Assembly (NCBI GenBank): GCA_022605955.1
Contig: JAKCOZ010000245.1
Coordinates: 124,001-188,000 of the forward strand
DNA length: 64,000 nucleotides
From: Rallus limicola
Taxonomy: Eukaryota; Chordata; Aves; Gruiformes; Rallidae
Direction: 5' to 3'
This document shows, piece by piece, positions 1 to 10,986 of this stretch; the stretch's first letter is position 1; each line of letters opens with the position of its first letter. The notes beneath the pieces are model-generated. The model was not told the DNA's origin. It worked only from the letters and a program-made list of their open reading frames with translations, and ran no database searches. A program made the translations under genes and the position numbers.

Positions 1-96
1 TCCAGGCATGTTCCCTCTTTCCAGGCAAAGGAAAAGGCTGAGAGCCAAAGTGATAGGGTCTGCTCGTGTGTCCTGTTAGGAGGTTTCAGACAAGCT
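1..96 (+). repeat. Partial satellite monomer at left edge
   Basis: This is the last 96 bases (monomer positions 103-198) of a monomer cut by the window edge. It starts at TCCAGGCATG and carries the AGTGATAGGG variant, which otherwise marks the first monomer of many HOR units. The array clearly continues to the left. Confidence 0.95.
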
Positions 97-690
97 ATGC
101 CTTTCAGTCCTAGCTTCTTTACTTTGGGAGTTATTGCTGGACGTTTAGCATGTTTTGAACTGCAGTCTGCTAGGGCCGAGAAAAGCACCGTAGGAGGTTC
201 CAGGCATGTTAACTCTTTTCAGGCAAAGGAAAAGGCTGAGAGCCAAAGCGACAGGGTCTGCTCGTGTGTCCTGTTAGGAGGTTTCAGACAAGCTATGCCT
301 TTCAGGCCTCGCTTCTTTACTTTGGGAGTTATTGCTGGACGTTTAGCATGTTTTGAACTGCAGTCTGCTAGGGCCGAGAAAAGCACCGTAGGAGGTTCCA
401 GGCATGTTCCCTCTTTCCAGGCAAAGGAAAAGGCTGAGAGCCAAAGTGACAGGGTCTGCTCGTGTGTCCTGTTAGGAGGTTTCAGACAAGCTATGCCTTT
501 CAGGCCTAGCTTCTTTACTTTGGGAGTTATTGCTGGACGTTTAGCATGTTTTGAACTGCAGTCTGCTAGGGCCGAGAAAAGCACCGTAGGAGGTTCCAGG
601 CATGTTCCCTCTTTCCAGGCAAAGGAAAAGGCTGAGAGCCAAAGTGACAGGGTCTGCTCGTGTGTCCTGTAAGGAGGTTTCAGACAAGCT
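97..690 (+). repeat. Tail of a HOR unit (3 monomers, GTTAAC marker)
   Basis: The three monomers match the last three monomers of the 14-monomer HOR seen further right: one with GTTAACTCTTTTCAGG (GTTAAC at 208-213), one with CCTCGC in place of CCTAGC, and one ending in CCTGTAAGG (TAA at 670). The first also has CAGTCC instead of CAGGCC, which removes the AGGCCT site. This shows that the 14-mer family also lies at or beyond the left edge. Confidence 0.8.
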
Positions 691-888
691 ATGCCTTTCA
701 GGCCTAGCTTCTTTACTTTGGGAGTTATTGCTGGACGTTTAGCATGTTTTGAACTGCAGTCTGCTAGGGCCGAGAAAAGTACCGTAGGAGGTTCCAGGCA
801 TGTTCCCTCTTTCCAGGCAAAGGAAAAGGCTGAGAGCCAAAGTGATAGGGTCTGCTCGTGTGTCCTGTTAGGAGGTTTCAGACAAGCT
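691..888 (+). repeat. Reference satellite monomer (198 bp)
   Basis: A typical monomer chosen to describe the unit. Landmarks by monomer position: ATGCCTTTC at 1, AGGCCT at 10, ACTTTGG at 25, GGACGTTT at 43, CTGCAG at 64, GGCCGAG at 78, TAGGAGGTTCCAGGCA at 95, a purine-rich AAAGGAAAAGG at 129, CCAAAGT at 147, GTCTGCTCG near 160 and TAGGAGGTTTCAGACA at 179. Consensus GC is 50%. It has one stop-free frame on each strand. This copy has silent-looking changes GAT for GAC and AGT for AGC relative to the common form. No CENP-B-box-like TTCG...CGGG motif is present. Confidence 0.95.
784..867 (+). repeat. Sub-repeat A (84 bp) within the monomer
   Basis: Shown on the reference monomer; present in every monomer. 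It begins GTAGGAGGTTCCAGG and contains CTTTCCAGGC at its position 26 and CAGGGTCTGCT near its end. Its first 30 bases align without gaps to the first 30 bases of the following 114-bp segment with 21 identities. I read it as one half of an ancient internal duplication that produced the present 198-bp unit. Confidence 0.6.
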
Positions 889-981
889 ATGCCTTTCAGG
901 CCTAGCTTCTTTACTTTGGGAGTTATTGCTGGACGTTTAGCATGTTTTGAACTGCAGTCTGCTAGGGCCGAGAAAAGCACC
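868..981 (+). repeat. Sub-repeat B (114 bp) spanning the monomer junction
   Basis: It begins TTAGGAGGTTTCAGACA, has CTTTCAGGC at its position 26 (the same offset as CTTTCCAGGC in sub-repeat A) and CAGTCTGCT further on, matching CAGGGTCTGCT of A. Three anchors in the same order, the first two at identical spacing, support common descent of A and B, with B carrying about 30 extra bases after the second anchor. Confidence 0.55.
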
Positions 982-2868
982 GTAGGAGGTTCCAGGCATG
1001 TTCCCTCTTTCCAGGCAAAGGAAAAGGCTGAGAGCCAAAGCGACAGGGTCTGCTCGTGTGTCCTGTTAGGAGGTTTCAGACAAGCTATGCCTTTCAGGCC
1101 TAGCTTCTTTACTTTGGGAGTTATTGCTGGACGTTTAGCATGTTTTGAACTGCAGTCTGCTAGGGCCGAGAAAAGCACCGTAGGAGGTTCCAGGCATGTT
1201 CCCTCTTTCCAGGCAAAGGAAAAGGCTGAGAGCCAAAGCGACAGGGTCTGCTCGTGTGTCCTGTTAGGAGGTTTCAGACAAGCTATGCCTTTCAGGCCTA
1301 GCTTCTTTACTTTGGGAGTTATTGCTGGACGTTTAGCATGTTTTGAACTGCAGTCTGCTAGGGCCGAGAAAAGCACCGTAGGAGGTTCCAGGCATGTTGC
1401 CTCTTTCCAGGCAAAGGAAAAGGCTGAGAGCCAAAGTGACAGGGTCTGCTCGTGTGTCCTGTTAGGAGGTTTCAGACAAGCTATGCCTTTCAGGCCTAGC
1501 TTCTTTACTTTGGGAGTTATTGCTGGACGTTTAGCATGTTTTGAACTGCAGTCTGCTAGGGCCGAGAAAAGCACCGTAGGAGGTTCCAGGCATGTTCCCT
1601 CTTTCCAGGCAAAGGAAAAGGCTGAGAGCCAAAGTGACAGGGTCTGCTCGTGTGTCCTGTTAGGAGGTTTCAGACAAGCTATGCCTTTCAGGCCTCGCTT
1701 CTTTACTTTGGGAGTTATTGCTGGACGTTTAGCATGTTTTGAACTGCAGTCTGCTAGGGCCGAGAAAAGCACCGTAGGAGGTTCCAGGCATGTTCCCTCT
1801 TTCCAGGCAAAGGAAAAGGCTGAGAGCCAAAGCGACAGGGTCTGCTCGTGTGTCCTGTTAGGAGGTTTCAGACAAGCTATGCCTTTCAGGCCTAGCTTCT
1901 TTACTTTGGGAGTTATTGCTGGACGTTTAGCATGTTTTGAACTGCAGTCTGCTAGGGCCGAGAAAAGCACCGTAGGAGGTTCCAGGCATGTTCCCTCTTT
2001 CCAGGCAAAGGAAAAGGCTGAGAGCCAAAGTGACAGGGTCTGCTCGTGTGTCCTGATAGGAGGTTTCAGACAAGCTATGCCTTTCAGGCCTAGCTTCTTT
2101 ACTTTGGGAGTTATTGCTGGACGTTTAGCATGTTTTGAACTGCAGTCTGCTAGGGCCGAGAAAAGCACCGTAGGAGGTTCCAGGCATGTTGCCTCTTTCC
2201 AGGCAAAGGAAAAGGCTGAGAGCCAAAGTGACAGGGTCTGCTCGTGTGTCCTGTTAGGAGGTTTCAGACAAGCTATGCCTTTCAGGCCTAGCTTCTTTAC
2301 TTTGGGAGTTATTGCTGGACGTTTAGCATGTTTTGAACTGCAGTCTGCTAGGGCCGAGAAAAGCACCGTAGGAGGTTCCAGGCATGTTCCCTCTTTCCAG
2401 GCAAAGGAAAAGGCTGAGAGCCAAAGCGACAGGGTCTGCTCGTGTGTCCTGTTAGGAGGTTTCAGACAAGCTATGCCTTTCAGGCCTAGCTTCTTTACTT
2501 TGGGATTTATTGCTGGACGTTTAGCATGTTTTGAACTGCAGTCTGCTAGGGCCGAGAAAAGCACCGTAGGAGGTTCCAGGCATGTTCCCTCTTTCCAGGC
2601 AAAGGAAAAGGCTGAGAGCCAAAGTGACAGGGTCTGCTCGTGTGTCCTGATAGGAGGTTTCAGACAAGCTATGCCTTTCAGGCCTAGCTTCTTTACTTTG
2701 GGAGTTATTGCTGGACGTTTAGCATGTTTTGAACTGCAGTCTGCTAGGGCCGAGAAAAGCACCGTAGGAGGTTCCAGGCATGTTCCCTCTTTCCAGGCAA
2801 AGGAAAAGGCTGAGAGCCAAAGTGACAGGGTCTGCTCGTGTGTCCTGTAAGGAGGTTTCAGACAAGCT

Positions 2869-5244
2869 ATGCCTTTCAGGCCTAGCTTCTTTACTTTGGG
2901 AGTTATTGCTGGACGTTTAGCATGTTTTGAACTGCAGTCTGCTAGGGCCGAGAAAAGTACCGTAGGAGGTTCCAGGCATGTTCCCTCTTTCCAGGCAAAG
3001 GAAAAGGCTGAGAGCCAAAGTGATAGGGTCTGCTCGTGTGTCCTGTTAGGAGGTTTCAGACAAGCTATGCCTTTCAGGCCTAGCTTCTTTACTTTGGGAG
3101 TTATTGCTGGACGTTTAGCATGTTTTGAACTGCAGTCTGCTAGGGCCGAGAAAAGCACCGTAGGAGGTTCCAGGCATGTTCCCTCTTTCCAGGCAAAGGA
3201 AAAGGCTGAGAGCCAAAGCGACAGGGTCTGCTCGTGTGTCCTGTTAGGAGGTTTCAGACAAGCTATGCCTTTCAGGCCTAGCTTCTTTACTTTGGGAGTT
3301 ATTGCTGGACGTTTAGCATGTTTTGAACTGCAGTCTGCTAGGGCCGAGAAAAGCACCGTAGGAGGTTCCAGGCATGTTCCCTCTTTCCAGGCAAAGGAAA
3401 AGGCTGAGAGCCAAAGCGACAGGGTCTGCTCGTGTGTCCTGTTAGGAGGTTTCAGACAAGCTATGCCTTTCAGGCCTAGCTTCTTTACTTTGGGAGTTAT
3501 TGCTGGACGTTTAGCATGTTTTGAACTGCAGTCTGCTAGGGCCGAGAAAAGCACCGTAGGAGGTTCCAGGCATGTTGCCTCTTTCCAGGCAAAGGAAAAG
3601 GCTGAGAGCCAAAGTGACAGGGTCTGCTCGTGTGTCCTGTTAGGAGGTTTCAGACAAGCTATGCCTTTCAGGCCTAGCTTCTTTACTTTGGGAGTTATTG
3701 CTGGACGTTTAGCATGTTTTGAACTGCAGTCTGCTAGGGCCGAGAAAAGCACCGTAGGAGGTTCCAGGCATGTTCCCTCTTTCCAGGCAAAGGAAAAGGC
3801 TGAGAGCCAAAGTGACAGGGTCTCCTCGTGTGTCCTGTTAGGAGGTTTCAGACAAGCTATGCCTTTCAGTCCTAGCTTCTTTACTTTGGGAGTTATTGCT
3901 GGACGTTTAGCATGTTTTGAACTGCAGTCTGCTAGGGCCGAGAAAAGCACCGTAGGAGCTTCCAGGCATGTTCCCTCTTTCCAGGCAAAGGAAAAGGCTG
4001 AGAGCCAAAGCGACAGGGTCTGCTCATGTGTCCTGTTAGGAGGTTTCAGACAAGCTATGCCTTTCAGGCCTAGCTTCTTTACTTTGGGAGTTATTGCTGG
4101 ACGTTTAGCATGTTTTGAACTGCAGTCTGCTAGGGCCGAGAAAAGCACCGTAGGAGGTTCCAGGCATGTTCCCTCTTTCCAGGCAAAGGAAAAGGCTGAG
4201 AGCCAAAGTGACAGGGTCTGCTCGTGTGTCCTGTTAGGAGGTTTCAGACAAGCTATGCCTTTCAGGCCTCGCTTCTTTACTTTGGGAGTTATTGCTGGAC
4301 GTTTAGCATGTTTTGAACTGCAGTCTGCTAGGGCCGAGAAAAGCACCGTAGGAGGTTCCAGGCATGTTCCCTCTTTCCAGGCAAAGGAAAAGGCTGAGAG
4401 CCAAAGCGACAGGGTCTGCTCGTGTGTCCTGTTAGGAGGTTTCAGACAAGCTATGCCTTTCAGGCCTAGCTTCTTTACTTTGGGAGTTATTGCTGGACGT
4501 TTAGCATGTTTTGAACTGCAGTCTGCTAGGGCCGAGAAAAGCACCGTAGGAGGTTCCAGGCATGTTCCCTCTTTCCAGGCAAAGGAAAAGGCTGAGAGCC
4601 AAAGTGACAGGGTCTGCTCGTGTGTCCTGATAGGAGGTTTCAGACAAGCTATGCCTTTCAGGCCTAGCTTCTTTACTTTGGGAGTTATTGCTGGACGTTT
4701 AGCATGTTTTGAACTGCAGTCTGCTAGGGCCGAGAAAAGCACCGTAGGAGGTTCCAGGCATGTTGCCTCTTTCCAGGCAAAGGAAAATGCTGAGAGCCAA
4801 AGTGACAGGGTCTGCTCGTGTGTCCTGTTAGGAGGTTTCAGACAAGCTATGCCTTTCAGGCCTAGCTTCTTTACTTTGGGAGTTATTGCTGGACGTTTAG
4901 CATGTTTTGAACTGCAGTCTGCTAGGGCCGAGAAAAGCACCGTAGGAGGTTCCAGGCATGTTCCCTCTTTCCAGGCAAAGGAAAAGGCTGAGAGCCAAAG
5001 CGACAGGGTCTGCTCGTGTGTCCTGTTAGGAGGTTTCAGACAAGCTATGCCTTTCAGGCCTAGCTTCTTTACTTTGGGATTTATTGCTGGACGTTTAGCA
5101 TGTTTTGAACTGCAGTCTGCTAGGGCCGAGAAAAGCACCGTAGGAGGTTCCAGGCATGTTCCCTCTTTCCAGGCAAAGGAAAAGGCTGAGAGCCAAAGTG
5201 ACAGGGTCTGCTCGTGTGTCCTGATAGGAGGTTTCAGACAAGCT
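2869..5244 (+). repeat. Related HOR unit, copy 2 with 2-monomer expansion (12 monomers)
   Basis: It repeats the markers of the preceding unit: AAAAGTACC at 2957, GTTGCCTC in monomer 4, CCTCGC, CCTGATAGG, GTTGCCTC, then TGGGATTTATTG at 5075. The last marker is 2,574 bp (13 monomers) from its partner at 2501, against 2,178 bp at the start, so two monomers were gained between monomers 5 and 8. Those monomers carry private changes: GTCTCCTCG, CAGTCC and GGAGCTTCC. The partner of monomer 11 of copy 1 is replaced by the 5245 block. Confidence 0.8.
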
Positions 5245-7026
5245 ATGCCTTTCAGGCCTAGCTTCTTTACTTTGGGAGTTATTGCTGGACGTTTAGCATG
5301 TTTTGAACTGCAGTCTGCTAGGGCCGAGAAAAGCACCGTAGGAGGTTCCAGGCATGTTCCCCCTTTCCAGGCAAAGGAAAAGGCTGAGAGCCAAAGCGAC
5401 AGGGTCTGCTCGTGTGTCCTGTTAGGAGGTTTCAGACAAGCTATGCCTTTCAGGCCTAGCTTCTTTACTTTGGGAGTTATTGCTGGACGTTTAGCATTTT
5501 TTGAATTGCAGTCTGCTAGGGCCGAGAAAAGCACCGTAGGAGGTTCCAGGCATGTTCCCTCTTTCCAGGCAAAGGAAAAGGCTGAGAGCCAAAGTGACAG
5601 GGTCTGCTCGTGTGTCCTGTTAGGAGGTTTCAGACAAGCTATGCCTTTCAGGCCTCGCTTCTTTACTTTGGGAGTTATTGCTGGACGTTTAGCATGTTTT
5701 GAACTGCAGTCTGCTAGGGCCGAGAAAAGCACCGTAGGAGGTTCCAGGCATGTTCCCTCTTTCCAGGCAAAGGAAAAGGCTGAGAGCCAAAGTGACAGGG
5801 TCTGCTCGTGTGTCCTGTTAGGAGGTTTCAGACAAGCTATGCTTTTCAGGCCTAGCTTCTTTACTTTGGGAGTTATTGCTGGACGTTTAGCATGTTTTGA
5901 ACTGCAGTCTGCTAGGGCCGAGAAAAGCACCGTAGGAGGTTCCAGGCATGTTCCCTCTTTCCAGGCAAAGGAAAAGGCTGAGAGCCAAAGTGATAGGGTC
6001 TGCTCGTGTGTCCTGTTAGGAGGTTTCAGACAAGCTATGCCTTTCAGTCCTAGCTTCTTTACTTTGGGAGTTATTGCTGGACGTTTAGCATGTTTTGAAC
6101 TGCAGTCTGCTAGGGCCGAGAAAAGCACCGTAGGAGGTTCCAGGCATGTTCCCTCTTTCCAGGCAAAGGAAAAGGCTGAGATCCAAAGCGACAGGGTCTG
6201 CTCGTGTGTCCTGTTAGGAGGTTTCAGACAAGCTATGCCTTTTAGGCCTAGCTTCTTTACTTTGGGAGTTATTGCTGGACGTTTAGCATGTTTTGAACTG
6301 CAGTCTGCTAGGGCCGAGAAAAGCACCGTAGGAGGTTCCAGGCATGTTCCCTCTTTCCAGGCAAAGGAAAAGGCTGAGAGCCAAAGTGACAGGGTCTGCT
6401 CGTGTGTCCTGTTAGGAGGTTTCAGACAAGCTATGCCTTTCAGGCCTAGCTTCTTTACTTTGGGAGTTATTGCTGGACGTTTAGCATGTTTTGAACTGCA
6501 GTCTGCTAGGGCCGAGAAAAGCACCGTAGGAGGTTCCAGGCATGTTCCCTCTTTCCAGGCAAAGGAAAAGGCTGAGAGCCAAAGCAACAGGGTCTGCTCG
6601 TGTGTCCTGTTAGGAGGTTTCAGACAAGCTATGCCTTTCAGGCCTCGCTTCTTTACTTTGGGAGTTATTGCTGGACGTTTAGCATGTTTTGAACTGCAGT
6701 CTGCTAGGGCCGAGAAAAGCACCGTAGGAGGTTCCAGGCATGTTCCCTCTTTCCAGGCAAAGGAAAAGGCTGAGAGCCAAAGTGACAGGGTCTGCTCGTG
6801 TGTCCTGTTAGGAGGTTTCAGACAAGCTATGCCTTTCAGGCCTAGCTTCTTTACTTTGGGAGTTATTGCTGGACGTTTAGCATGTTTTGAACTGCAGTCT
6901 GCTAGGGCCGAGAAAAGCACCGTAGGAGGTTCCAGGCATGTTCCCTCTTTCCAGGCAAAGGAAAAGGCTGAGAGCCAAAGCGACAGGGTCTGCTCGTGTG
7001 TCCTGTTAGGAGGTTTCAGACAAGCT
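5245..7026 (+). repeat. 9-monomer block, copy 1 of a 5,742-bp-spaced pair
   Basis: Ordered markers: GTTCCCCCTTTCC (run of C from 5359), CATTTTTTGAATTG in the next monomer, CCTCGC, ATGCTTTTC, CAGTCC with GAGATCC (6181), CTTTTAGGCC, then AAAGCAACAGG (6581) and CCTCGC. All recur exactly 5,742 bp (29 monomers) to the right. The first six monomers (5245-6432) are the same cassette type as the 6-mer HOR at 57514-61077. Confidence 0.85.
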
Positions 7027-7224
7027 ATGCCTTTCAGGCCTAGCTTCTTTACTTTGGGAGTTATTGCTGGACGTTTAGCATGTTTTGAACTGCAGTCTGC
7101 TAGGGCCGAGAAAAGCACCGTAGGAGGTTCCAGGCATGTTCCCTCTTTCCAGGCAAAGGAAAAGGCTGAGAGCCAAAGTGACAGGGTCTGCTCGTGTGTC
7201 CTGTTAGGAGGTTTCAGACAAGCT
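7027..7224 (+). repeat. Single plain monomer between blocks
   Basis: An ordinary consensus-like monomer with AAAGTGAC. Its 5,742-bp partner at 12769 has GTGATAGG instead, which is why I end the copied block before it. Confidence 0.7.
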
Positions 7225-8808
7225 ATGCCTTTCAGGCCTCGCTTCTTTACTTTGGGAGTTATTGCTGGACGTTTAGCATGTTTTGAACTGCAGTCTGCTA
7301 GGACCGAGAAAAGCACCTTAGGAGGTTCCAGGCATGTTCCCTCTTTCCAGGCAAAGGAAAAGGCTGAGAGCCAAAGCGACAGGGTCTGCTCGTGTGTCCT
7401 GTTAGGAGGTTTCAGACAAGCTATGCCTTTCAGGCCTAGCTTCTTTACTTTGGGAGTTATTGCTGGACGTTTAGCATGTTTTGAACTGCAGTCTGCTAGG
7501 GCCGAGAAAAGCACCGTAGGAGGTTCCAGGCATGTTCCCTCTTTCCAGGCAAAGGAAAAGGCTGAGAGCCAAAGTGACAGGGTCTGCTCGTGTGTCCTGT
7601 TAGGAGGTTTCAGACAAGCTATGCCTTTCAGGCCTAGCTTCTTTACTTTGGGAGTTATTGCTGGACGTTTAGCATGTTTTGAACTGCAGTCTGCTAGGGC
7701 CGAGAAAAGCACCGTAGGAGGTTCCAGGCATGTTCCCTCTTTACAGGCAAAGGAAAAGGCTGAGAGCCAAAGTGACAGGGTCTGCTCGTGTGTCCTGTTA
7801 GGAGGTTTCAGACAAGCTATGCCTTTCAGGCCTAGCTTCTTTACTTTGGGAGTTATTGCTGGTGGTTTAGCATGTTTTGAACTGCAGTCTGCTAGGGCCG
7901 AGAAAAGCACCGTAGGAGGTTCCAGGCATGTTCCCTCTTTCCAGGCAAAGGAAAAGGCTGAGAGCCAAAGCGACAGGGTCTGCTCATGTGTCCTGTTAGG
8001 AGGTTTCAGACAAGCTATGCCTTTCAGGCCTAGCTTCTTTACTTTGGGAGTTATTGCTGGACGTTTAGCATGTTTTGAACTGCAGTCTGCTAGGGCCGAG
8101 AAAAGCACCGTAGGAGGTTCCAGGCATGTTCCCTCTTTCCAGGCAAAGGAAAAGGCTGAGAGCCAAAGCGACAGGGTCTGCTCGTGTGTCCTGTTAGGAG
8201 GTTTCAGACAAGCTATGCCTTTCAGGCCTAGCTTCTTTACTTTGGGAGTTATTGCTGGACGTTTAGCATGTTTTGAACTGCAGTCTGCTAGGGCCGAGAA
8301 AAGCACCGTAGGAGGTTCCAGGCATGTTCCCTCTTTCCAGGCAAAGGAAAAGGCTGAGAGCCAAAGTGACAGGGTCTGCTCGTGTGTCCTGATAGGAGGT
8401 TTCAGACAAGCTATGCCTTTCAGGCCTAGCTTCTTTACTTTGGGAGTTATTGCTGGACGTTTAGCATGTTTTGAACTGCAGTCTGCTAGGGCCGAGAAAA
8501 GCACCGTAGGAGGTTCCAGGCATGTTGCCTCTTTCCAGGCAAAGGAAAAGGCTGAGAGCCAAAGTGACAGGGTCTGCTCGTGTGTCCTGTTAGGAGGTTT
8601 CAGACAAGCTATGCCTTTCAGGCCTAGCTTCTTTACTTTGGGAGTTATTGCTGGACGTTTAGCATGTTTTGAACTGCAGTCTGCTAGGGCCGAGAAAAGC
8701 ACCGTAGGAGGTTCCAGGCATGTTCCCTCTTTCCAGGCAAAGGAAAAGGCTGAGAGCCAAAGTGACAGGGTCTGCTCGTGTGTCCTGTTAGGAGGTTTCA
8801 GACAAGCT
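7225..8808 (+). repeat. 8-monomer HOR unit, copy 1 (1,584 bp)
   Basis: Markers in order: CCTCGC with AGGACCGAG and CACCTTAGG (GGACC at 7301), TCTTTACAGG two monomers on, GCTGGTGGTTT next, GCTCATG, CCTGATAGG, then GTTGCCTC. Every one recurs 1,584 bp later. The paired changes AGGACC/CACCTTAGG and the dinucleotide change ACG to TGG are found only in these two copies. Confidence 0.9.
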
Positions 8809-10392
8809 ATGCCTTTCAGGCCTCGCTTCTTTACTTTGGGAGTTATTGCTGGACGTTTAGCATGTTTTGAACTGCAGTCTGCTAGGACCGAGAAAAGCAC
8901 CTTAGGAGGTTCCAGGCATGTTCCCTCTTTCCAGGCAAAGGAAAAGGCTGAGAGCCAAAGCGACAGGGTCTGCTCGTGTGTCCTGTTAGGAGGTTTCAGA
9001 CAAGCTATGCCTTTCAGGCCTAGCTTCTTTACTTTGGGAGTTATTGCTGGACGTTTAGCATGTTTTGAACTGCAGTCTGCTAGGGCCGAGAAAAGCACCG
9101 TAGGAGGTTCCAGGCATGTTCCCTCTTTCCAGGCAAAGGAAAAGGCTGAGAGCCAAAGTGACAGGGTCTGCTCGTGTGTCCTGTTAGGAGGTTTCAGACA
9201 AGCTATGCCTTTCAGGCCTAGCTTCTTTACTTTGGGAGTTATTGCTGGACGTTTAGCATGTTTTGAACTGCAGTCTGCTAGGGCCGAGAAAAGCACCGTA
9301 GGAGGTTCCAGGCATGTTCCCTCTTTACAGGCAAAGGAAAAGGCTGAGAGCCAAAGTGACAGGGTCTGCTCGTGTGTCCTGTTAGGAGGTTTCAGACAAG
9401 CTATGCCTTTCAGGCCTAGCTTCTTTACTTTGGGAGTTATTGCTGGTGGTTTAGCATGTTTTGAACTGCAGTCTGCTAGGGCCGAGAAAAGCACCGTAGG
9501 AGGTTCCAGGCATGTTCCCTCTTTCCAGGCAAAGGAAAAGGCTGAGAGCCAAAGCGACAGGGTCTGCTCATGTGTCCTGTTAGGAGGTTTCAGACAAGCT
9601 ATGCCTTTCAGGCCTAGCTTCTTTACTTTGGGAGTTATTGCTGGACGTTTAGCATGTTTTGAACTGCAGTCTGCTAGGGCCGAGAAAAGCACCGTAGGAG
9701 GTTCCAGGCATGTTCCCTCTTTCCAGGCAAAGGAAAAGGCTGAGAGCCAAAGCGACAGGGTCTGCTCGTGTGTCCTGTTAGGAGGTTTCAGACAAGCTAT
9801 GCCTTTCAGGCCTAGCTTCTTTACTTTGGGAGTTATTGCTGGACGTTTAGCATGTTTTGAACTGCAGTCTGCTAGGGCCGAGAAAAGCACCGTAGGAGGT
9901 TCCAGGCATGTTCCCTCTTTCCAGGCAAAGGAAAAGGCTGAGAGCCAAAGTGACAGGGTCTGCTCGTGTGTCCTGATAGGAGGTTTCAGACAAGCTATGC
10001 CTTTCAGGCCTAGCTTCTTTACTTTGGGAGTTATTGCTGGACGTTTAGCATGTTTTGAACTGCAGTCTGCTAGGGCCGAGAAAAGCACCGTAGGAGGTTC
10101 CAGGCATGTTGCCTCTTTCCAGGCAAAGGAAAAGGCTGAGAGCCAAAGTGACAGGGTCTGCTCGTGTGTCCTGTTAGGAGGTTTCAGACAAGCTATGCCT
10201 TTCAGGCCTAGCTTCTTTACTTTGGGAGTTATTGCTGGACGTTTAGCATGTTTTGAACTGCAGTCTGCTAGGGCCGAGAAAAGCACCGTAGGAGGTTCCA
10301 GGCATGTTCCCTCTTTCCAGGCAAAGGAAAAGGCTGAGAGCCAAAGTGACAGGGTCTGCTCGTGTGTCCTGTTAGGAGGTTTCAGACAAGCT
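8809..10392 (+). repeat. 8-monomer HOR unit, copy 2 (1,584 bp)
   Basis: This is a tandem copy of the preceding eight monomers with the same private markers in the same order (GGACC at 8885, TCTTTACAGG, GCTGGTGGTTT, CCTGATAGG, GTTGCCTC). I noticed no difference between the copies, so the duplication should be recent. Confidence 0.9.
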
Positions 10393-10986
10393 ATGCCTTT
10401 CAGGCCTAGCTTCTTTACTTTGGGAGTTATTGCTGGACGTTTGGCATGTTTTGAACTGCAGTCTGCTAGGGCCGAGAAAAGCACCGTAGGAGGTTCCAGG
10501 CATGTTCCCTCTTTCCAGGCAAAGGAAAAGGCTGAGAGCCAAAGCGACAGGGTCTGCTCATGTGTCCTGTTAGGAGGTTTCAGACAAGCTATGCCTTTCA
10601 GGCCTAGCTTCTTTACTTTGGGAGTTATTGCTGGACGTTTAGCATGTTTTGAACTGCAGTCTGCTAGGGCCGAGAAAAGCACCGTAGGAGGTTCCAGGCA
10701 TGTTCCCTCTTTCCAGGCAAAGGAAAAGGCTGAGAGCCAAAGCGACAGGGTCTGCTCGTGTGTCCTGTTAGGAGGTTTCAGACAAGCTATGCCTTTCAGG
10801 CCTAGCTTCTTTACTTTGGGAGTTATTGCTGGACGTTTAGCATGTTTTGAACTGCAGTCTGCTAGGGCCGAGAAAAGCACCGTAGGAGGTTCCAGGCATG
10901 TTCCCTCTTTCCAGGCAAAGGAAAAGGCTGAGAGCCAAAGTGACAGGGTCTGCTCGTGTGTCCTGATAGGAGGTTTCAGACAAGCT
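10393..10986 (+). repeat. Three linking monomers
   Basis: Consensus-like monomers joining the 8-mer pair to the next copied block. The first carries CGTTTGGCATG and the last ends in CCTGATAGG, the same lead-in that precedes the 5245 block. Confidence 0.7.

Larger units (their letters stand above)
691..2868 (+). repeat. 11-monomer HOR unit, copy 1 (2,178 bp)
   Basis: It starts just after a CCTGTAAGG monomer and ends in another (TAA at 2848). The first monomer carries AAAAGTACC (at 778) and GTGATAGG. Ordered markers: GTTGCCTC in monomer 4, CCTCGC in 6, CCTGATAGG in 7, GTTGCCTC in 8, TGGGATTTATTG (2501) plus CCTGATAGG in 10. The same marker order returns in the next unit, offset 2,178 bp at the start. 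Confidence 0.85.

Noticed and set aside
673..693. AGGAGG followed 13 bases later by ATG, looking like a ribosome binding site and start, in every monomer
   Set aside because: It recurs in nearly every monomer as part of the TAGGAGGTTTCAGACA sub-repeat, the spacing is long for a Shine-Dalgarno site, and the DNA looks eukaryotic.
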